Assembly: GCF_000739815.1 (NCBI RefSeq)
Contig: NZ_BBJJ01000025.1
Span: 1 to 64,000, forward strand
Origin: Paraburkholderia mimosarum LMG 23256 = NBRC 106338
Lineage (GTDB): Bacteria > Pseudomonadota > Gammaproteobacteria > Burkholderiales > Burkholderiaceae
Direction: 5' to 3'
DNA: 64,000 nucleotides
Notes under the pieces: model-generated
Told to the model about the DNA's origin: nothing
The model's database searches: none
Seen by the model: the letters and a program-made list of their open reading frames with translations, nothing else
Position numbers and translations under genes: made by a program
Shown: positions 44,184-53,117 of the stretch, in pieces
Layout of the letters: the number at the start of each line of letters is the position of its first letter
How positions within the stretch are numbered: the stretch's first letter is position 1

Positions 44184-45101
44184 GTGAAGACAACAGTCCT
44201 CCAGTTTGCGGGCCTCCTCATCACGGCGCTCGCCTCGGGACTCGCCGGCGCATGGCAGCATGCGGGCGGCTGGTCGCGTCCGGAGGGAGGCGGTGAGATG
44301 GGAGCGCGCCCAGCGGAAACGGCGCCGACGACCCGCAGCGGCGCGTATGGCGGCAGCGCGACCCACACGCCCGGCCAGGGCACCACCGCGACCAATCGCT
44401 ACGGCGACACCGCAACTCACACACAAGGATCGGGGCAGACGAGTTACAGCAACCCGTATGGTGGCAGCGCCACGCATACGTACGGCCAGGGCACCACGGC
44501 GTCGAACCGCTACGGCGACACCGCTACCCACACGGCGGGTTCTGGCCAGACCACCTACACGAATCCATCAGGCGGCAGCGCAACGCATACCTACGGTCAG
44601 GGCACGACCGCCACATCGGCCAATGGCGCCACCGCCACCCACGCGGCGGGCTCTGGCTATACGACCTACACGAACTCGTCGGGGGCCACCGCGTATCACA
44701 GCAACTACTACGGCGCGACGTACACGTCCTACCATCCGCCAACGACGGTCAACGTCTACGGTTCGAGCTGCTACAACTGCGGCGGCTGGTCCACCGCGGG
44801 TGCCGCCGCTGCCGGCGTGGCGGTCGGTGCTGCCGCGGGGGCCGCGATTGCGTCGGCAAACACGCAGGCAGCCGCTACGACCGCTTACAACTCCGGCTAC
44901 CAGGCGGGTGCCGCCGCGGCCGCACCGGCCACCGTCCCCGCAAGCGCAAACTATGCGATGGGCGCGATCTACGCGACGTTGCCTGCGGGCTGCACCATGC
45001 CCTCTGTACAGGGAGGAACCTATTACCTGTGCGGAAATACCTGGTTCAAACCTTCATACGGTGCGAACGGCGTCTATTACCGCGTGGTGCCGACGCCTTG
45101 A
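44184..45101 (+). CDS. Exported Gly/Thr-rich tandem-repeat protein
   Basis: Protein of 305 aa started by GTG at 44184, with GAGGAGG about 8 nt upstream overlapping the DUF2092 stop. A signal-like N-terminus (about 1-23) precedes three 37-residue repeats (residues 55-165), each made of an 18-aa unit (YGGSATHTYGQGTTATNR) and a 19-aa unit (YGDTATHTAGSGQTTYTNP). After a degenerate seventh unit come a CYNC pair, a small-residue segment (AAAAGVAVGAAAGAAIA) that could span a membrane, and a C-terminal domain with two Cys (PAGCTMPSV, YYLCGNTWFKPSYG). The repeats suggest a beta-solenoid or adhesive surface fibre. Function unknown. Confidence 0.8.
   Translation: MKTTVLQFAGLLITALASGLAGAWQHAGGWSRPEGGGEMGARPAETAPTTRSGAYGGSATHTPGQGTTATNRYGDTATHTQGSGQTSYSNPYGGSATHTYGQGTTASNRYGDTATHTAGSGQTTYTNPSGGSATHTYGQGTTATSANGATATHAAGSGYTTYTNSSGATAYHSNYYGATYTSYHPPTTVNVYGSSCYNCGGWSTAGAAAAGVAVGAAAGAAIASANTQAAATTAYNSGYQAGAAAAAPATVPASANYAMGAIYATLPAGCTMPSVQGGTYYLCGNTWFKPSYGANGVYYRVVPTP
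44346..44678 (+). repeat. Three tandem 111-bp repeats in the exported repeat gene
   Basis: The 333 bp encode residues 55-165 as three 37-codon units. Copies are well conserved at protein level, with TATHT/SATHT recurring every 18 or 19 residues. Copy number could change by recombination or slippage. Confidence 0.8.
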
Positions 45102-45252
45102 AGCGATTCCTGAACGCACATACGAGGAACGGCTAACACACGACAACACGAGCCTGAACCGCAAGGGTTGCGCGGTTGCCCACTCGCTCGCGCGGCAATA
45201 GTGAAATCAGTTCATTCAATCGTGCTGCCGCTCACGAACGGAGAACCGGACA

Positions 45253-46014
45253 ATGCAACATCTGGGCGTTTCGTTGATCGTATTTGTCTGTATCTTTTGC
45301 AGCGCCATCCTGGGCATGTATTTGCACGGCCGGCTTCCGGACCACCATCTCAGCGATGAGTCGATCGGCGTCGTCAAGCTGGCAGTCGGCCTCGTCGCCA
45401 CGTTGGCCGCGCTCGTGCTGGGCTTGCTGATTTCCTCGGCGAAGAGTTCGTTCGACACGGTCAGCAGCGAGGTCACACGCGACGCCGCCGACATCATCCT
45501 GCTCGATCGCGTGCTGGCCCAATATGGAACGCAGGCGAACGACGTACGCGCGCTGTTGAAGCAAAGCGTCGCGCGGGGCGTACAGATCATGTCGTCGAAC
45601 GATCCTGCCCAGCTCGCCAGCCTGCACACCCCCGACGCCTACAAGCGCGGCGAATTTTTCCAGCGAAAGCTGCAGGATCTCACCCCGCAGAACGAGACGC
45701 AACGCCGGTTGCAAGCGCACGCAATCGAAATGGCCGACAGCATCTTTGCGGTACGCGAACTGGGCTTGCTTCAGGCGAGCGGCAGCACACCGATTCCGCT
45801 TCTCGTAAGCCTCGTGCTGTGGCTGTGCATCATTTTCGGCGCCTTTGGTGTGTTCACGGCGCCCAATATGACGGTGACTATCGCGTTGTTCCTCGGTGCG
45901 CTCTCGACGTCGATTGCGATTTACCTGATCCTCGAAATGAACACGCCGCTCGACGGGCTGATGCGGGTCTCACTCGACCCGATGCGAGAGGCGCTCACGG
46001 TGCTCGGGCAGTAA
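45253..46014 (+). CDS. DUF4239 family membrane protein
   Basis: Inner-membrane protein of 253 aa: two TM segments near the N-terminus (about 5-24 and 43-63), a soluble middle (about 65-175, KSSFDTVSSEVTRDAADIIL) and two C-terminal TM segments (about 182-228). This matches DUF4239, related in topology to bestrophin-like proteins. Function unknown. It follows the repeat gene by 151 bp and converges with the DUF3313 gene. Confidence 0.85.
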   Translation: MQHLGVSLIVFVCIFCSAILGMYLHGRLPDHHLSDESIGVVKLAVGLVATLAALVLGLLISSAKSSFDTVSSEVTRDAADIILLDRVLAQYGTQANDVRALLKQSVARGVQIMSSNDPAQLASLHTPDAYKRGEFFQRKLQDLTPQNETQRRLQAHAIEMADSIFAVRELGLLQASGSTPIPLLVSLVLWLCIIFGAFGVFTAPNMTVTIALFLGALSTSIAIYLILEMNTPLDGLMRVSLDPMREALTVLGQ

Positions 46015-46174
46015 TCGCGAGGAGCCAGCGAAAGTCGTCGAAACGGCATGCTGAAAATGTGCATATTCGCTTTGTCGATGCCGTTGTAACTTGACTCGTA
46101 GTCCTGATCGCGTTTCAGCGTGGCACTCGACGACGTCTGATCGGCGAGCGCCACTCGGTAAGAATAATGGCGGG

Positions 46175-46867
46175 TCAGGAGGCTGGGCCGCCCGACTTAA
46201 CTTGCCTCAGGCGTTTGGCCGTCAGCTCCGCCCAATAATCCATCGCGTGCTCTGCGTCCCCCCATTTCCCTTCACCTGCATTCTGCATGCTCATTCCACC
46301 CGAGCGGCCGTCCACCCCTTCGGCGAGAATCTGCCCGGTTCCGCCATCCGTGATCTCGCCTTCGCTCTTCGCCGAACCGACGAAGGCATAGGTGTCCGTC
46401 GCGAGGCTCTGCGCCGCATTCAGCAAACGGGCCTGCGGGACGACCACCGAGATGGTGCGCAATCCCGGCGTATCGCCCTTGACGTCAGTCAGGGCGGCAC
46501 GGACTACCAGAGTGTGCGGGCCCTGGTGGTCGACGATCGGGAGCACTGTTGCGAGGTGCGTCTTCAAGACGTTGTAGTAATAGCTCGTCAACACCTGCTG
46601 CTCCGTCGCGTCGATCTTTGAACTGGGATCGCTGATGAACACCACCGGCTCGAGGAAGATTCCTGTGTAGGAATTCCAGTCTACATTTGGCCTGATGTAG
46701 CGAAGCGCCGCTTCCCCTTCCTTGCCCGGTTGCAGCAGGGAAGGATCGGTGAGAAATCCTGATCGCGCTGTCTTCTGGACATCGGCAACCGGTTGCTGGG
46801 TTGTGACATTGCCGCAGGCGACCAATGACATCACCGCCAGCAGAGAAGATATGCTTTTTCTTGACAT
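46175..46867 (-). CDS. DUF3313 family lipoprotein (second copy)
   Basis: Predicted lipoprotein of 230 aa, signal ending LVAC (Cys18), with DUF3313 features SGFLTDPSLLQPG, LRYIRPNVDWNSYTGIFLEP and a C-terminal YWAELTAKRLRQV. Same length as the copy at 30513-31205 but well diverged. GGAGGG lies about 9 nt before ATG 46867. It faces the DUF4239 gene. Role unknown; the pair flank the efflux/exported-protein region. Confidence 0.87.
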   Translation of the reverse strand: MSRKSISSLLAVMSLVACGNVTTQQPVADVQKTARSGFLTDPSLLQPGKEGEAALRYIRPNVDWNSYTGIFLEPVVFISDPSSKIDATEQQVLTSYYYNVLKTHLATVLPIVDHQGPHTLVVRAALTDVKGDTPGLRTISVVVPQARLLNAAQSLATDTYAFVGSAKSEGEITDGGTGQILAEGVDGRSGGMSMQNAGEGKWGDAEHAMDYWAELTAKRLRQVKSGGPAS

Positions 46868-47283
46868 CGCCTCGCCCTCCAGTTTGCACGCCCGCGCGGG
46901 GTTTGTAATGCGGTCACTTACCGCAGAAGAAAAAGAAACAGTCAGCGCTCGACACTCGCACACGGACTCTGGCCGTTCATTCTTTCGTCCGCATGCCTCA
47001 GATTACGCAGAGATAATCACCAACGCGAACCGCCCGCGTAAATGATTGCATATCGATATCTGGATTGCCCTTCTGCATGCGCCCTGGCACGGGCCCGTGG
47101 CCTCACTTTCGTGATGTGACAATTGAAGTCGTATTTCAGTCGCAAGCCTATCGGCCTTTGGTCCTATTCGCCCGTTATTATTTGAAAGGGCCACGTCGCT
47201 TGACCGCAATCATTGCGTTAGCGTTGAAAGCTTCAGAAGTTTGGCGAAGGGAATACTGCGGGATCCAGTGTGCGGATGCGCGT
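46868..47283. promoter_or_regulatory. 416-bp gap upstream of the second DUF3313 gene
   Basis: Probably holds the minus-strand promoter of the DUF3313 gene and the end of the peptidase transcript. It is AT-richer in 46950-47230. I see no gene, no FNR-type box and no convincing hairpin. Confidence 0.45.
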
Positions 47284-48273
47284 TCAGCCCACGGAAGCGA
47301 CAACCGTATGATGTTCCCGCTTGCCGGCTTGGTGCTTGAAGGTCTGCCGGTGTGCGCCGGACGCCGAAGCGGTCCGGTACGATGCGAATCTCACGTTGAC
47401 CCGCCGCGAATGCGCGAGCATCGCACGGTGATGATGCTGACCCGCGCTTGCGTAATAGCGCGGCTCGACGACCGGCGTTTCGTCGCCGTTCAGCCAGCGG
47501 CGTATCGTGACGAGATCGGCGGCCCGCCCCCACCCCGTTTGCGAGCCGAGCAGCGCGATCATCACCGGGCCATTCGGCATGTTGGCCTCCACCACGATGC
47601 AGCGTCCAGCCTCGCGGATATAGCCCGTCTTCGCGACCCGCACGTCCCAATCGTCTGAGCTGATTATCGGGTCGGTGTTGTGATAGAACCTCGTCCTCGT
47701 GCCGATCGCCTCTTCGTAACGGGGCAGCGTCGTGTACTCGCTGATCAACGGATAGCGCGCCGCGGCGCCCGCCAGCTTGACGAGGTCGCGCGCCGTCGAG
47801 AGATTGTCTGGCGAAAGCCCGGTCGGATCGTCGAAGTGCGTGCTGGCCATATGCAGCGCGCGCGCCTTTTCGTTCATCTTCTCGACGAACGCCGGCTGGC
47901 CGCCGGGAAACGCCCGCGATAGCGCAGACGCCGCGCGGTTCTCCGACGACATGAGCGCGAGGCGCAGCATCTCGCCCCGTTCGAGCGACGCGCCGATCGG
48001 AATGCGGGATCCCGAGTGCTTGAGGCGGTCGATGTCTTCGTTGTCGACGGTCACCGTTTCACCCAGCGCCTGCGCGCTGTCGAGCACGACCATCGCCGTC
48101 ATGAGCTTGGTGATCGATGCGATCGGTTGAGCCGCGTCGGCGTTCTTTTCCAGCAGGACCTCGCCGCGCCCGACGTCGTACACGATTGCGCTACGTGAGT
48201 AGAGGAATGGCGTATCGGCCCACGCGACGAACGGCGCGAAGGCAAACAGTAGCGCGCAGAGGAAGTCTTTCAT
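47284..48273 (-). CDS. D-alanyl-D-alanine endopeptidase/carboxypeptidase (PBP7-like, S11)
   Basis: Periplasmic penicillin-binding protein of 329 aa acting on peptidoglycan cross-links. The signal peptide ends near AWAD; the three catalytic motifs are SITK (Ser53, Lys56), SEN (110-112) and KTG (215-217), and the sequence IVYDVGRGEVLLEKNADA is typical. ATG 48273 has AAGGTG 8 nt before it; a GTG at 48282 is an alternative. The last about 55 residues after the domain are basic and rich in His and Arg, unlike PBP7, and may be a wall-binding tail. Confidence 0.92.
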   Translation of the reverse strand: MKDFLCALLFAFAPFVAWADTPFLYSRSAIVYDVGRGEVLLEKNADAAQPIASITKLMTAMVVLDSAQALGETVTVDNEDIDRLKHSGSRIPIGASLERGEMLRLALMSSENRAASALSRAFPGGQPAFVEKMNEKARALHMASTHFDDPTGLSPDNLSTARDLVKLAGAAARYPLISEYTTLPRYEEAIGTRTRFYHNTDPIISSDDWDVRVAKTGYIREAGRCIVVEANMPNGPVMIALLGSQTGWGRAADLVTIRRWLNGDETPVVEPRYYASAGQHHHRAMLAHSRRVNVRFASYRTASASGAHRQTFKHQAGKREHHTVVASVG

Positions 48274-48435
48274 CTCGTTCACACCTTGGGACGTCGGTCA
48301 GACGATGGCGGGTCTAACGTGCGGATTCAGCCCAACAACTTAACTGTAGTTGTTCCGCGCAGGAATGAGTGTGTGAAAGAGGACGCAATGTCTGGAAAAT
48401 CCGCCACCGACCGATCCGCACATACCCTCATACGC

Positions 48436-49767
48436 TCAACCGCTCAACGCGCTCAGCCGTTCGACGATCTCATCGAATGAAGGCCGCAACTCGACCGGCT
48501 CGCAAAGACACGCTGCGATGAGTGCGTCGAACCCCGCGGCGCGATCATCGGCCTCGCCGGTCAGACGTTGCGCGAGTTCTTCGAGCAGGCAGCCGAACGC
48601 CCGCACCTCGATCCGTTCGAGCGCGAGCGCCAGCGCGCGATCGTCGATGTCGTGAAAGGACGCCGCGCCGAAGTCGCCGAGCAATGCGCGCCCGCCACCG
48701 TCATGCAGGATGTTGTGCGCATAGAGATCGCCATGCATGATCCCGCGCCCGTGCAGATGCCGCGCCGCCGACGCGATGCCTCGTGCGATCTGCAACGCGA
48801 CCGGCCTGTCGAACCGTACATCGGGCGCATAGACATCGCGTGTGCACGACTCGAGGCTGGGAGGCCCGGCGAGATTGCCGAACGCCGGATGAATCAGTTC
48901 CATCACGAGGCCGTGCTCGCCGAGCGGGTGCCCCCCGATCTTGCCGAGCACCGGGATGAGATTCGGGTGCTGGCCGGCTTGCAGACACGCGGCCATTTCG
49001 AGTTCGGGCAAACCGTCGCTCGTCACCGCGCCCTTGAACAGCTTCACGGCGACCGCCTCGACCGGATGCCCGTCGCGCAGCAAACGGGTCGCGCGATGCG
49101 TCACGCCAGAGGCGCCTTCGCCGAGCGTTTGCCCCAGCGCGAGCGTATGCCAGTCGATATCGGGCACCGGCGCGTCCGCTAGCGCCCAATGCTCGCGCGC
49201 GACGTTCAGAGGATTGCCGGCGTAGGCGAGCCACGCAAGCCGCGGCAGGCGCAACAGCCAGTCGGGCAAGGCGTCGAGCCGGTTCGCCGAAACGCGCAGC
49301 AGTTCGAGGCGGCTGCAGGCGGCCATCGTCTCGGGCAATGCCCGCAGCCGGTTGCCGGCCAGCATCAGCTTCTGCAGATTCGGACGCTCGCCGATTTCCG
49401 GCGGCAGCGCGTCGATGGCGTTGTCGGTCAGGATCAGCCAGCGCAATCGCGGCGGCAGCGCGCGTCCCGAAACGTGCCGGATGCGGTTCGCCTTGAAGCC
49501 GACCATGCTCAGCGATTCGCATTCGCCGAGCACGTCCGGCATCTCGGTGAACGCATTATTCGAGGCGAACAGAATGCGCAGGCGATGCAGCCTCGCCAGG
49601 TCGTCCGGCAGCGAGGTGAGCGCATTGCCCGACAGGTCGAGCACCTCCAGGGTGTCGGCGAGGTCGAAGATCTCGCGCGGAAATTCAGTCAACCCGCAGG
49701 CGAGCTTGAGTTGTCGCGCACCGGCAAGTCGCCCGTCGCGCAGTTGTTCGAGAGTAGCGGTCTTCAC
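48436..49767 (-). CDS. Leucine-rich-repeat protein kinase
   Basis: Cytoplasmic protein of 443 aa. About 18-190 holds six or seven leucine-rich repeats (LEVLDLSGNALTSLPDDLAR; LRWLILTDNAIDALPPEIGE). About 210-440 is a eukaryotic-like kinase with P-loop LGEGASGV, Lys242 in AVKLFK, catalytic loop HGDLYAHN (Asp347, Asn352; Gly replaces the Arg of HRD) and DFG at 365. All key residues are present, so it should be active. This LRR-kinase fusion occurs in some Burkholderia and Pseudomonas genomes; targets are unknown. No signal peptide or TM. Confidence 0.9.
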   Translation of the reverse strand: MKTATLEQLRDGRLAGARQLKLACGLTEFPREIFDLADTLEVLDLSGNALTSLPDDLARLHRLRILFASNNAFTEMPDVLGECESLSMVGFKANRIRHVSGRALPPRLRWLILTDNAIDALPPEIGERPNLQKLMLAGNRLRALPETMAACSRLELLRVSANRLDALPDWLLRLPRLAWLAYAGNPLNVAREHWALADAPVPDIDWHTLALGQTLGEGASGVTHRATRLLRDGHPVEAVAVKLFKGAVTSDGLPELEMAACLQAGQHPNLIPVLGKIGGHPLGEHGLVMELIHPAFGNLAGPPSLESCTRDVYAPDVRFDRPVALQIARGIASAARHLHGRGIMHGDLYAHNILHDGGGRALLGDFGAASFHDIDDRALALALERIEVRAFGCLLEELAQRLTGEADDRAAGFDALIAACLCEPVELRPSFDEIVERLSALSG

Positions 49768-49989
49768 GCGTGGATCGAATGGGAAAATGGCAAGGGAGTC
49801 GCAACGCCGGTGCGCAACGTGGCACCGGCCATGGCAATTCTAGCGGTAACACCTCGCGGCGGCTCGCGCAACGGGATCGGCACAGCGGCTCGCTGGCGTG
49901 GCATTGCACAAAAAATTCATTTAACGTTTCAGTGAATCGGCCGTAAAAGGACGCGCCGCCGTCGCGGCTGTACTTTCATCCCCCGATTC

Positions 49990-50282
49990 ATGCCCGCTCA
50001 CCTTACTGGGCGGGATCAAAGCAATCACGCCGTCGAAGCCGCCGCTGCAACCATCGTTGATCTCCTCGGCCCGGTAAGAGGGGTTGCCCAGTTCGTCGAC
50101 TCGATCGCGGATGCCTCGCAGGAACAGAGCGCCGGCATCGATCAGTCAACGCTGCCGTCACGGTGATGGATCGCGTGACCCAGCAAAATGCCGCCTTCGT
50201 GCAAGATGGCGTTCAGGCGGCCAGCGCGCTGAGGACACAGGCAGAAACGCTGCGTTCCGCGGTGCGTGCCTTCCAGCTTTGA
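49990..50282 (+). pseudogene. Remnant of a methyl-accepting chemotaxis protein C-terminus
   Basis: The reading DSIADASQEQSAGID, then after a one-base loss near 50146, NAAVTVMDRVTQQNAAFV, is the signalling-domain end of an MCP (usually ASxEQSxGIxxVNxAV...TQQNAA). The second frame runs to a stop at 50280-50282. Sensor, membrane segments and most of the signalling domain are missing. The start given is the in-frame ATG 49990; the true left edge is unclear. Confidence 0.7.
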
Positions 50283-50419
50283 CCGCTCGGGCCGTCCCGC
50301 GCAAGCTTTGTCCAGGCTGTCAGTTGCAGCCGTGGCTGTTCGCTGTCCGCTAACAGGTCGTGCCGCCAGGCCCGTGCAGGCCGCCGCGGCGGACCTGGCT
50401 TGATGGGAGGAGTCTGACG

Positions 50420-51751
50420 ATGCGCAAGCGCAACCCGGTACTTCATGGCAACCAACGCGGCACCCAACGTCTGCTCGCGGGCATTGGCGCGATACTGCTG
50501 CTCGCCGTGCTCGCCTGGGCGACGATGCAAGTGCTCGAGCCTGTATTCCACACGCGGGTCGTCATTACAACGGGCGCCGACAAGGGTATCTATCGCGGCT
50601 TTGCTGACCGCTACGCGCCGATCTTGAGGCGCGACGGAGTCACGCTCGATATCCGCAGTTCATCCGGATCAATCGAGAATTATCAGCGGTTGGCGAATCC
50701 CAACAGCGAGTACGATGTCGGCTTCATTCAGTCAGGCACCGTCCGCCCCAAAGAAACCGATAACCTGCAGACGATTGCCGCCGTCTCCTACGAGCCGATC
50801 TGGGTGTTCTATCGCGCGGACACAGTGGTCGATCAGTTGTCGCAACTGCGCGGCAAGCGGGTCTCGATTGGCGTGCCCGGCAGCGGCCTCATAAACGTCT
50901 CCCAGCTTCTGCTTGACTACAGCGGCATTACCAGGGACAACGCCACCCTGCTCGAAATGGATGCGGCTTCGGCATATCGGGGCCTGGAAAAGGGAGAGCT
51001 GGACGCTGCTTTCTTCATAGGCCGGCCAGATGCCCCTATGCAGCGAACGCTTCTGAACAGCGATCTGAAGCTGATGAGCTTCGCCCAGGCCGACGCGCTA
51101 GTGCAAAAATTTCCGTCGCTATCCAAGGTCACGTTCCCCCGCGCCTCGACCAGCATCGTCGACGATCTTCCGAAAACCGATGTCACCTTGCTGGCTGCCA
51201 CGGCACTGCTCGTGGCGAAAGACACCGTGCATCCTGCGATCGTCTATCTGCTGCTCGAAGCCGCCAGGGAGGTCCACAGCAGAGAAGACTATTTCGCGCC
51301 AATCGCCACCTTTCCGAATCTGAACACGGAAGAATTTCCGATTTCCAGCGAGAGCACGCGATACTTCCAGTCCGGCCGTCCCTTCCTGCACCGCTATCTT
51401 CCTTTCTGGCTCGTCAGTTTCATAGAACGACGGCTGCTCATCCTGCTCCCTTTCGCGGCCGCGCTGGCGGCGTTGGTGCAGGCCTTGCCTCGTCTCGTCG
51501 AAGCGCGGGCGAAGCGCCCGCTCATGGCGACGTATCGCGAACTGAAGTCTCTGGAGGACGAGCTGTGGAGCGACCCGAACCCTACCCGCGAGAAAATCGT
51601 GCATTGGCGCGATGCAATCGAAAGCATCGACACGCGTACAAGCCGGATGCGCGTTCCGCAACGCTATCTTAAGGATGTCTATGCGTTGAAGCAGGCAATT
51701 GACGTCGTGCGCAACCGCATTCTCCATGCGGCGGCTGGACAGCAGCGTTAG
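50420..51751 (+). CDS. TAXI-family TRAP transporter solute-binding protein, membrane-anchored
   Basis: Protein of 443 aa with an N-terminal TM (about 18-39), a periplasmic TAXI domain at about 45-335 (VVITTGADKGIYRGFADRYA; YDVGFIQSGTV; LRGKRVSIGVPGSGLINVSQ) and a C-terminal TM at about 345-365 followed by a cytoplasmic helical tail of about 75 residues. No TRAP permease gene (DctQM) is nearby, and the C-terminal TM is unusual for a free binding protein, so a sensory or receptor role is possible. GGGAGGAG lies 7 nt before ATG 50420. Confidence 0.85.
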   Translation: MRKRNPVLHGNQRGTQRLLAGIGAILLLAVLAWATMQVLEPVFHTRVVITTGADKGIYRGFADRYAPILRRDGVTLDIRSSSGSIENYQRLANPNSEYDVGFIQSGTVRPKETDNLQTIAAVSYEPIWVFYRADTVVDQLSQLRGKRVSIGVPGSGLINVSQLLLDYSGITRDNATLLEMDAASAYRGLEKGELDAAFFIGRPDAPMQRTLLNSDLKLMSFAQADALVQKFPSLSKVTFPRASTSIVDDLPKTDVTLLAATALLVAKDTVHPAIVYLLLEAAREVHSREDYFAPIATFPNLNTEEFPISSESTRYFQSGRPFLHRYLPFWLVSFIERRLLILLPFAAALAALVQALPRLVEARAKRPLMATYRELKSLEDELWSDPNPTREKIVHWRDAIESIDTRTSRMRVPQRYLKDVYALKQAIDVVRNRILHAAAGQQR

Positions 51752-51903
51752 CGCAGGCGGAAACGGACGTGGAACACGATGGCGCAGACAGCGTTCGGTA
51801 TGCCGAACGACAGCGCTTCAGCGCCCCGGCATGGCGGCAGGAGCAACCATCGCTCATCGACCGCGTGTTCGGCGTGACATCATTGGCGCCTGGGTGGATG
51901 CTT

Positions 51904-53112
51904 CTAGAGTTCGAGCCGCTGAACATATCCCGTGAGTTCGAGATAGCCACGTCCAATCGGCTTCGCAGCGGGTTTTGCCGTGCTCGCGCTCGCGCTCGCC
52001 GCAACCGGGTTGCCGGCTGCGGCATCGGCCTGAAACGCCGTCACCGCGCCCTCCCAATACACCGCGCCGGTGGTCGCGCGGCTGTCGAATTCCTGATCGT
52101 CCATGAGCGGCACGAGCGTCAGATGCAGATCCTGCGCATCGACGCGCATCGCCACCGGATAAAGCGCGCCTGTATGCGGCGAGCGCCACCGGCGCAGCGG
52201 CGTGAAACTCACACTGTCGCCCGACAGCGCACGCGTGCTTCCATCGGCGGCACGCAGCGTGCCCCCCGCCCAGAACTTGCGGCCTGCCTTGTCGCGGATC
52301 TGCAAGGCCATCAGCGCGCCGCCGTCGTCGAAATTGATGCCGATCCAGTCCCAGCCGACCGCCTCGTCGGCCAGCGGCGCCGACGACCATTCGTGATCGA
52401 GCCATGCCCGCCCGCGCACGTGCTCGCCGTCGTCGCGCGCATGACCACTCCGCCCGCTGCGCCTGAGCACGCCGTCGACTCGCAGCCACGGCTCGCTGTA
52501 GTAATAGCTGGCCTCGCCGGGAAGCGGTCCCTTGCCGCTATATCCGCCTGCGCCGTTGAGGAGCACGGGCTGCGTCGGCGTCAACATGAAGGAGAACGAA
52601 AAGTCCGGCGCGGCGACGTTCAAGCGGTAGCGGCCTTGCAACTCGCGCTCGAGCGACCAGTCGTCGATATGGACTGCCGTGTCCGTCTCGCTGGCGTCGG
52701 CGAGTCCGAAGCCGCGGCGCGCGGCGCGCTGGTCGTGCTGCAGGCTGCCCGCGCGCGGATCGCTCAGCGCGATATTGGCGAACAGCAATTGATTCGGCGC
52801 GAAGCGGCTCGGGTTCGCTTCGTCGAGTGCGGGGCGCGTGCGGAAGAACGTCGCTTCGAAGCCCAGCGATGCGTGCGCGGCGGCGCCCGGCGTGGCGGCG
52901 CCCGGCGCGGCATCGGCAGCGGCGTCGGCCTCCGTTTGCAGCCAGCCGGTCACGTACCACCATTCGGTGCGATAGCTCGAATGCGCGCCGTAGTCGCGCG
53001 GGAACACCAGCGGGTGTCCGCTCGTCACCGCCGGATAGTCCGGCGTGCGCGCCCACGCGGCCCTTTGCGACAGGGCGACTAGCGGCCCAAGGAGAAACGT
53101 TCGCCGTCTCAT
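51904..53112 (-). CDS. AttH/CrtC-type lipocalin-like protein
   Basis: Protein of 402 aa with an N-terminal signal (FLLGPLVALSQRAAWA), then an AttH domain with HSSYRTEWWYVTGWL, YYYSEPWLRVDGVL and WLDHEWSS, as in hydroxyneurosporene-synthase-like proteins. It contains Ala-rich inserts (about 62-80 and 370-382). Such genes commonly sit beside FtsX-like ABC permeases. ATG 53112 is 5 bp after the permease stop, so the genes are in one operon with the ATPase at 55782-56471. Substrate unknown, likely a lipid or hydrophobic molecule. Confidence 0.88.
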   Translation of the reverse strand: MRRRTFLLGPLVALSQRAAWARTPDYPAVTSGHPLVFPRDYGAHSSYRTEWWYVTGWLQTEADAAADAAPGAATPGAAAHASLGFEATFFRTRPALDEANPSRFAPNQLLFANIALSDPRAGSLQHDQRAARRGFGLADASETDTAVHIDDWSLERELQGRYRLNVAAPDFSFSFMLTPTQPVLLNGAGGYSGKGPLPGEASYYYSEPWLRVDGVLRRSGRSGHARDDGEHVRGRAWLDHEWSSAPLADEAVGWDWIGINFDDGGALMALQIRDKAGRKFWAGGTLRAADGSTRALSGDSVSFTPLRRWRSPHTGALYPVAMRVDAQDLHLTLVPLMDDQEFDSRATTGAVYWEGAVTAFQADAAAGNPVAASASASTAKPAAKPIGRGYLELTGYVQRLEL

Positions 53113-53117
53113 CACGG

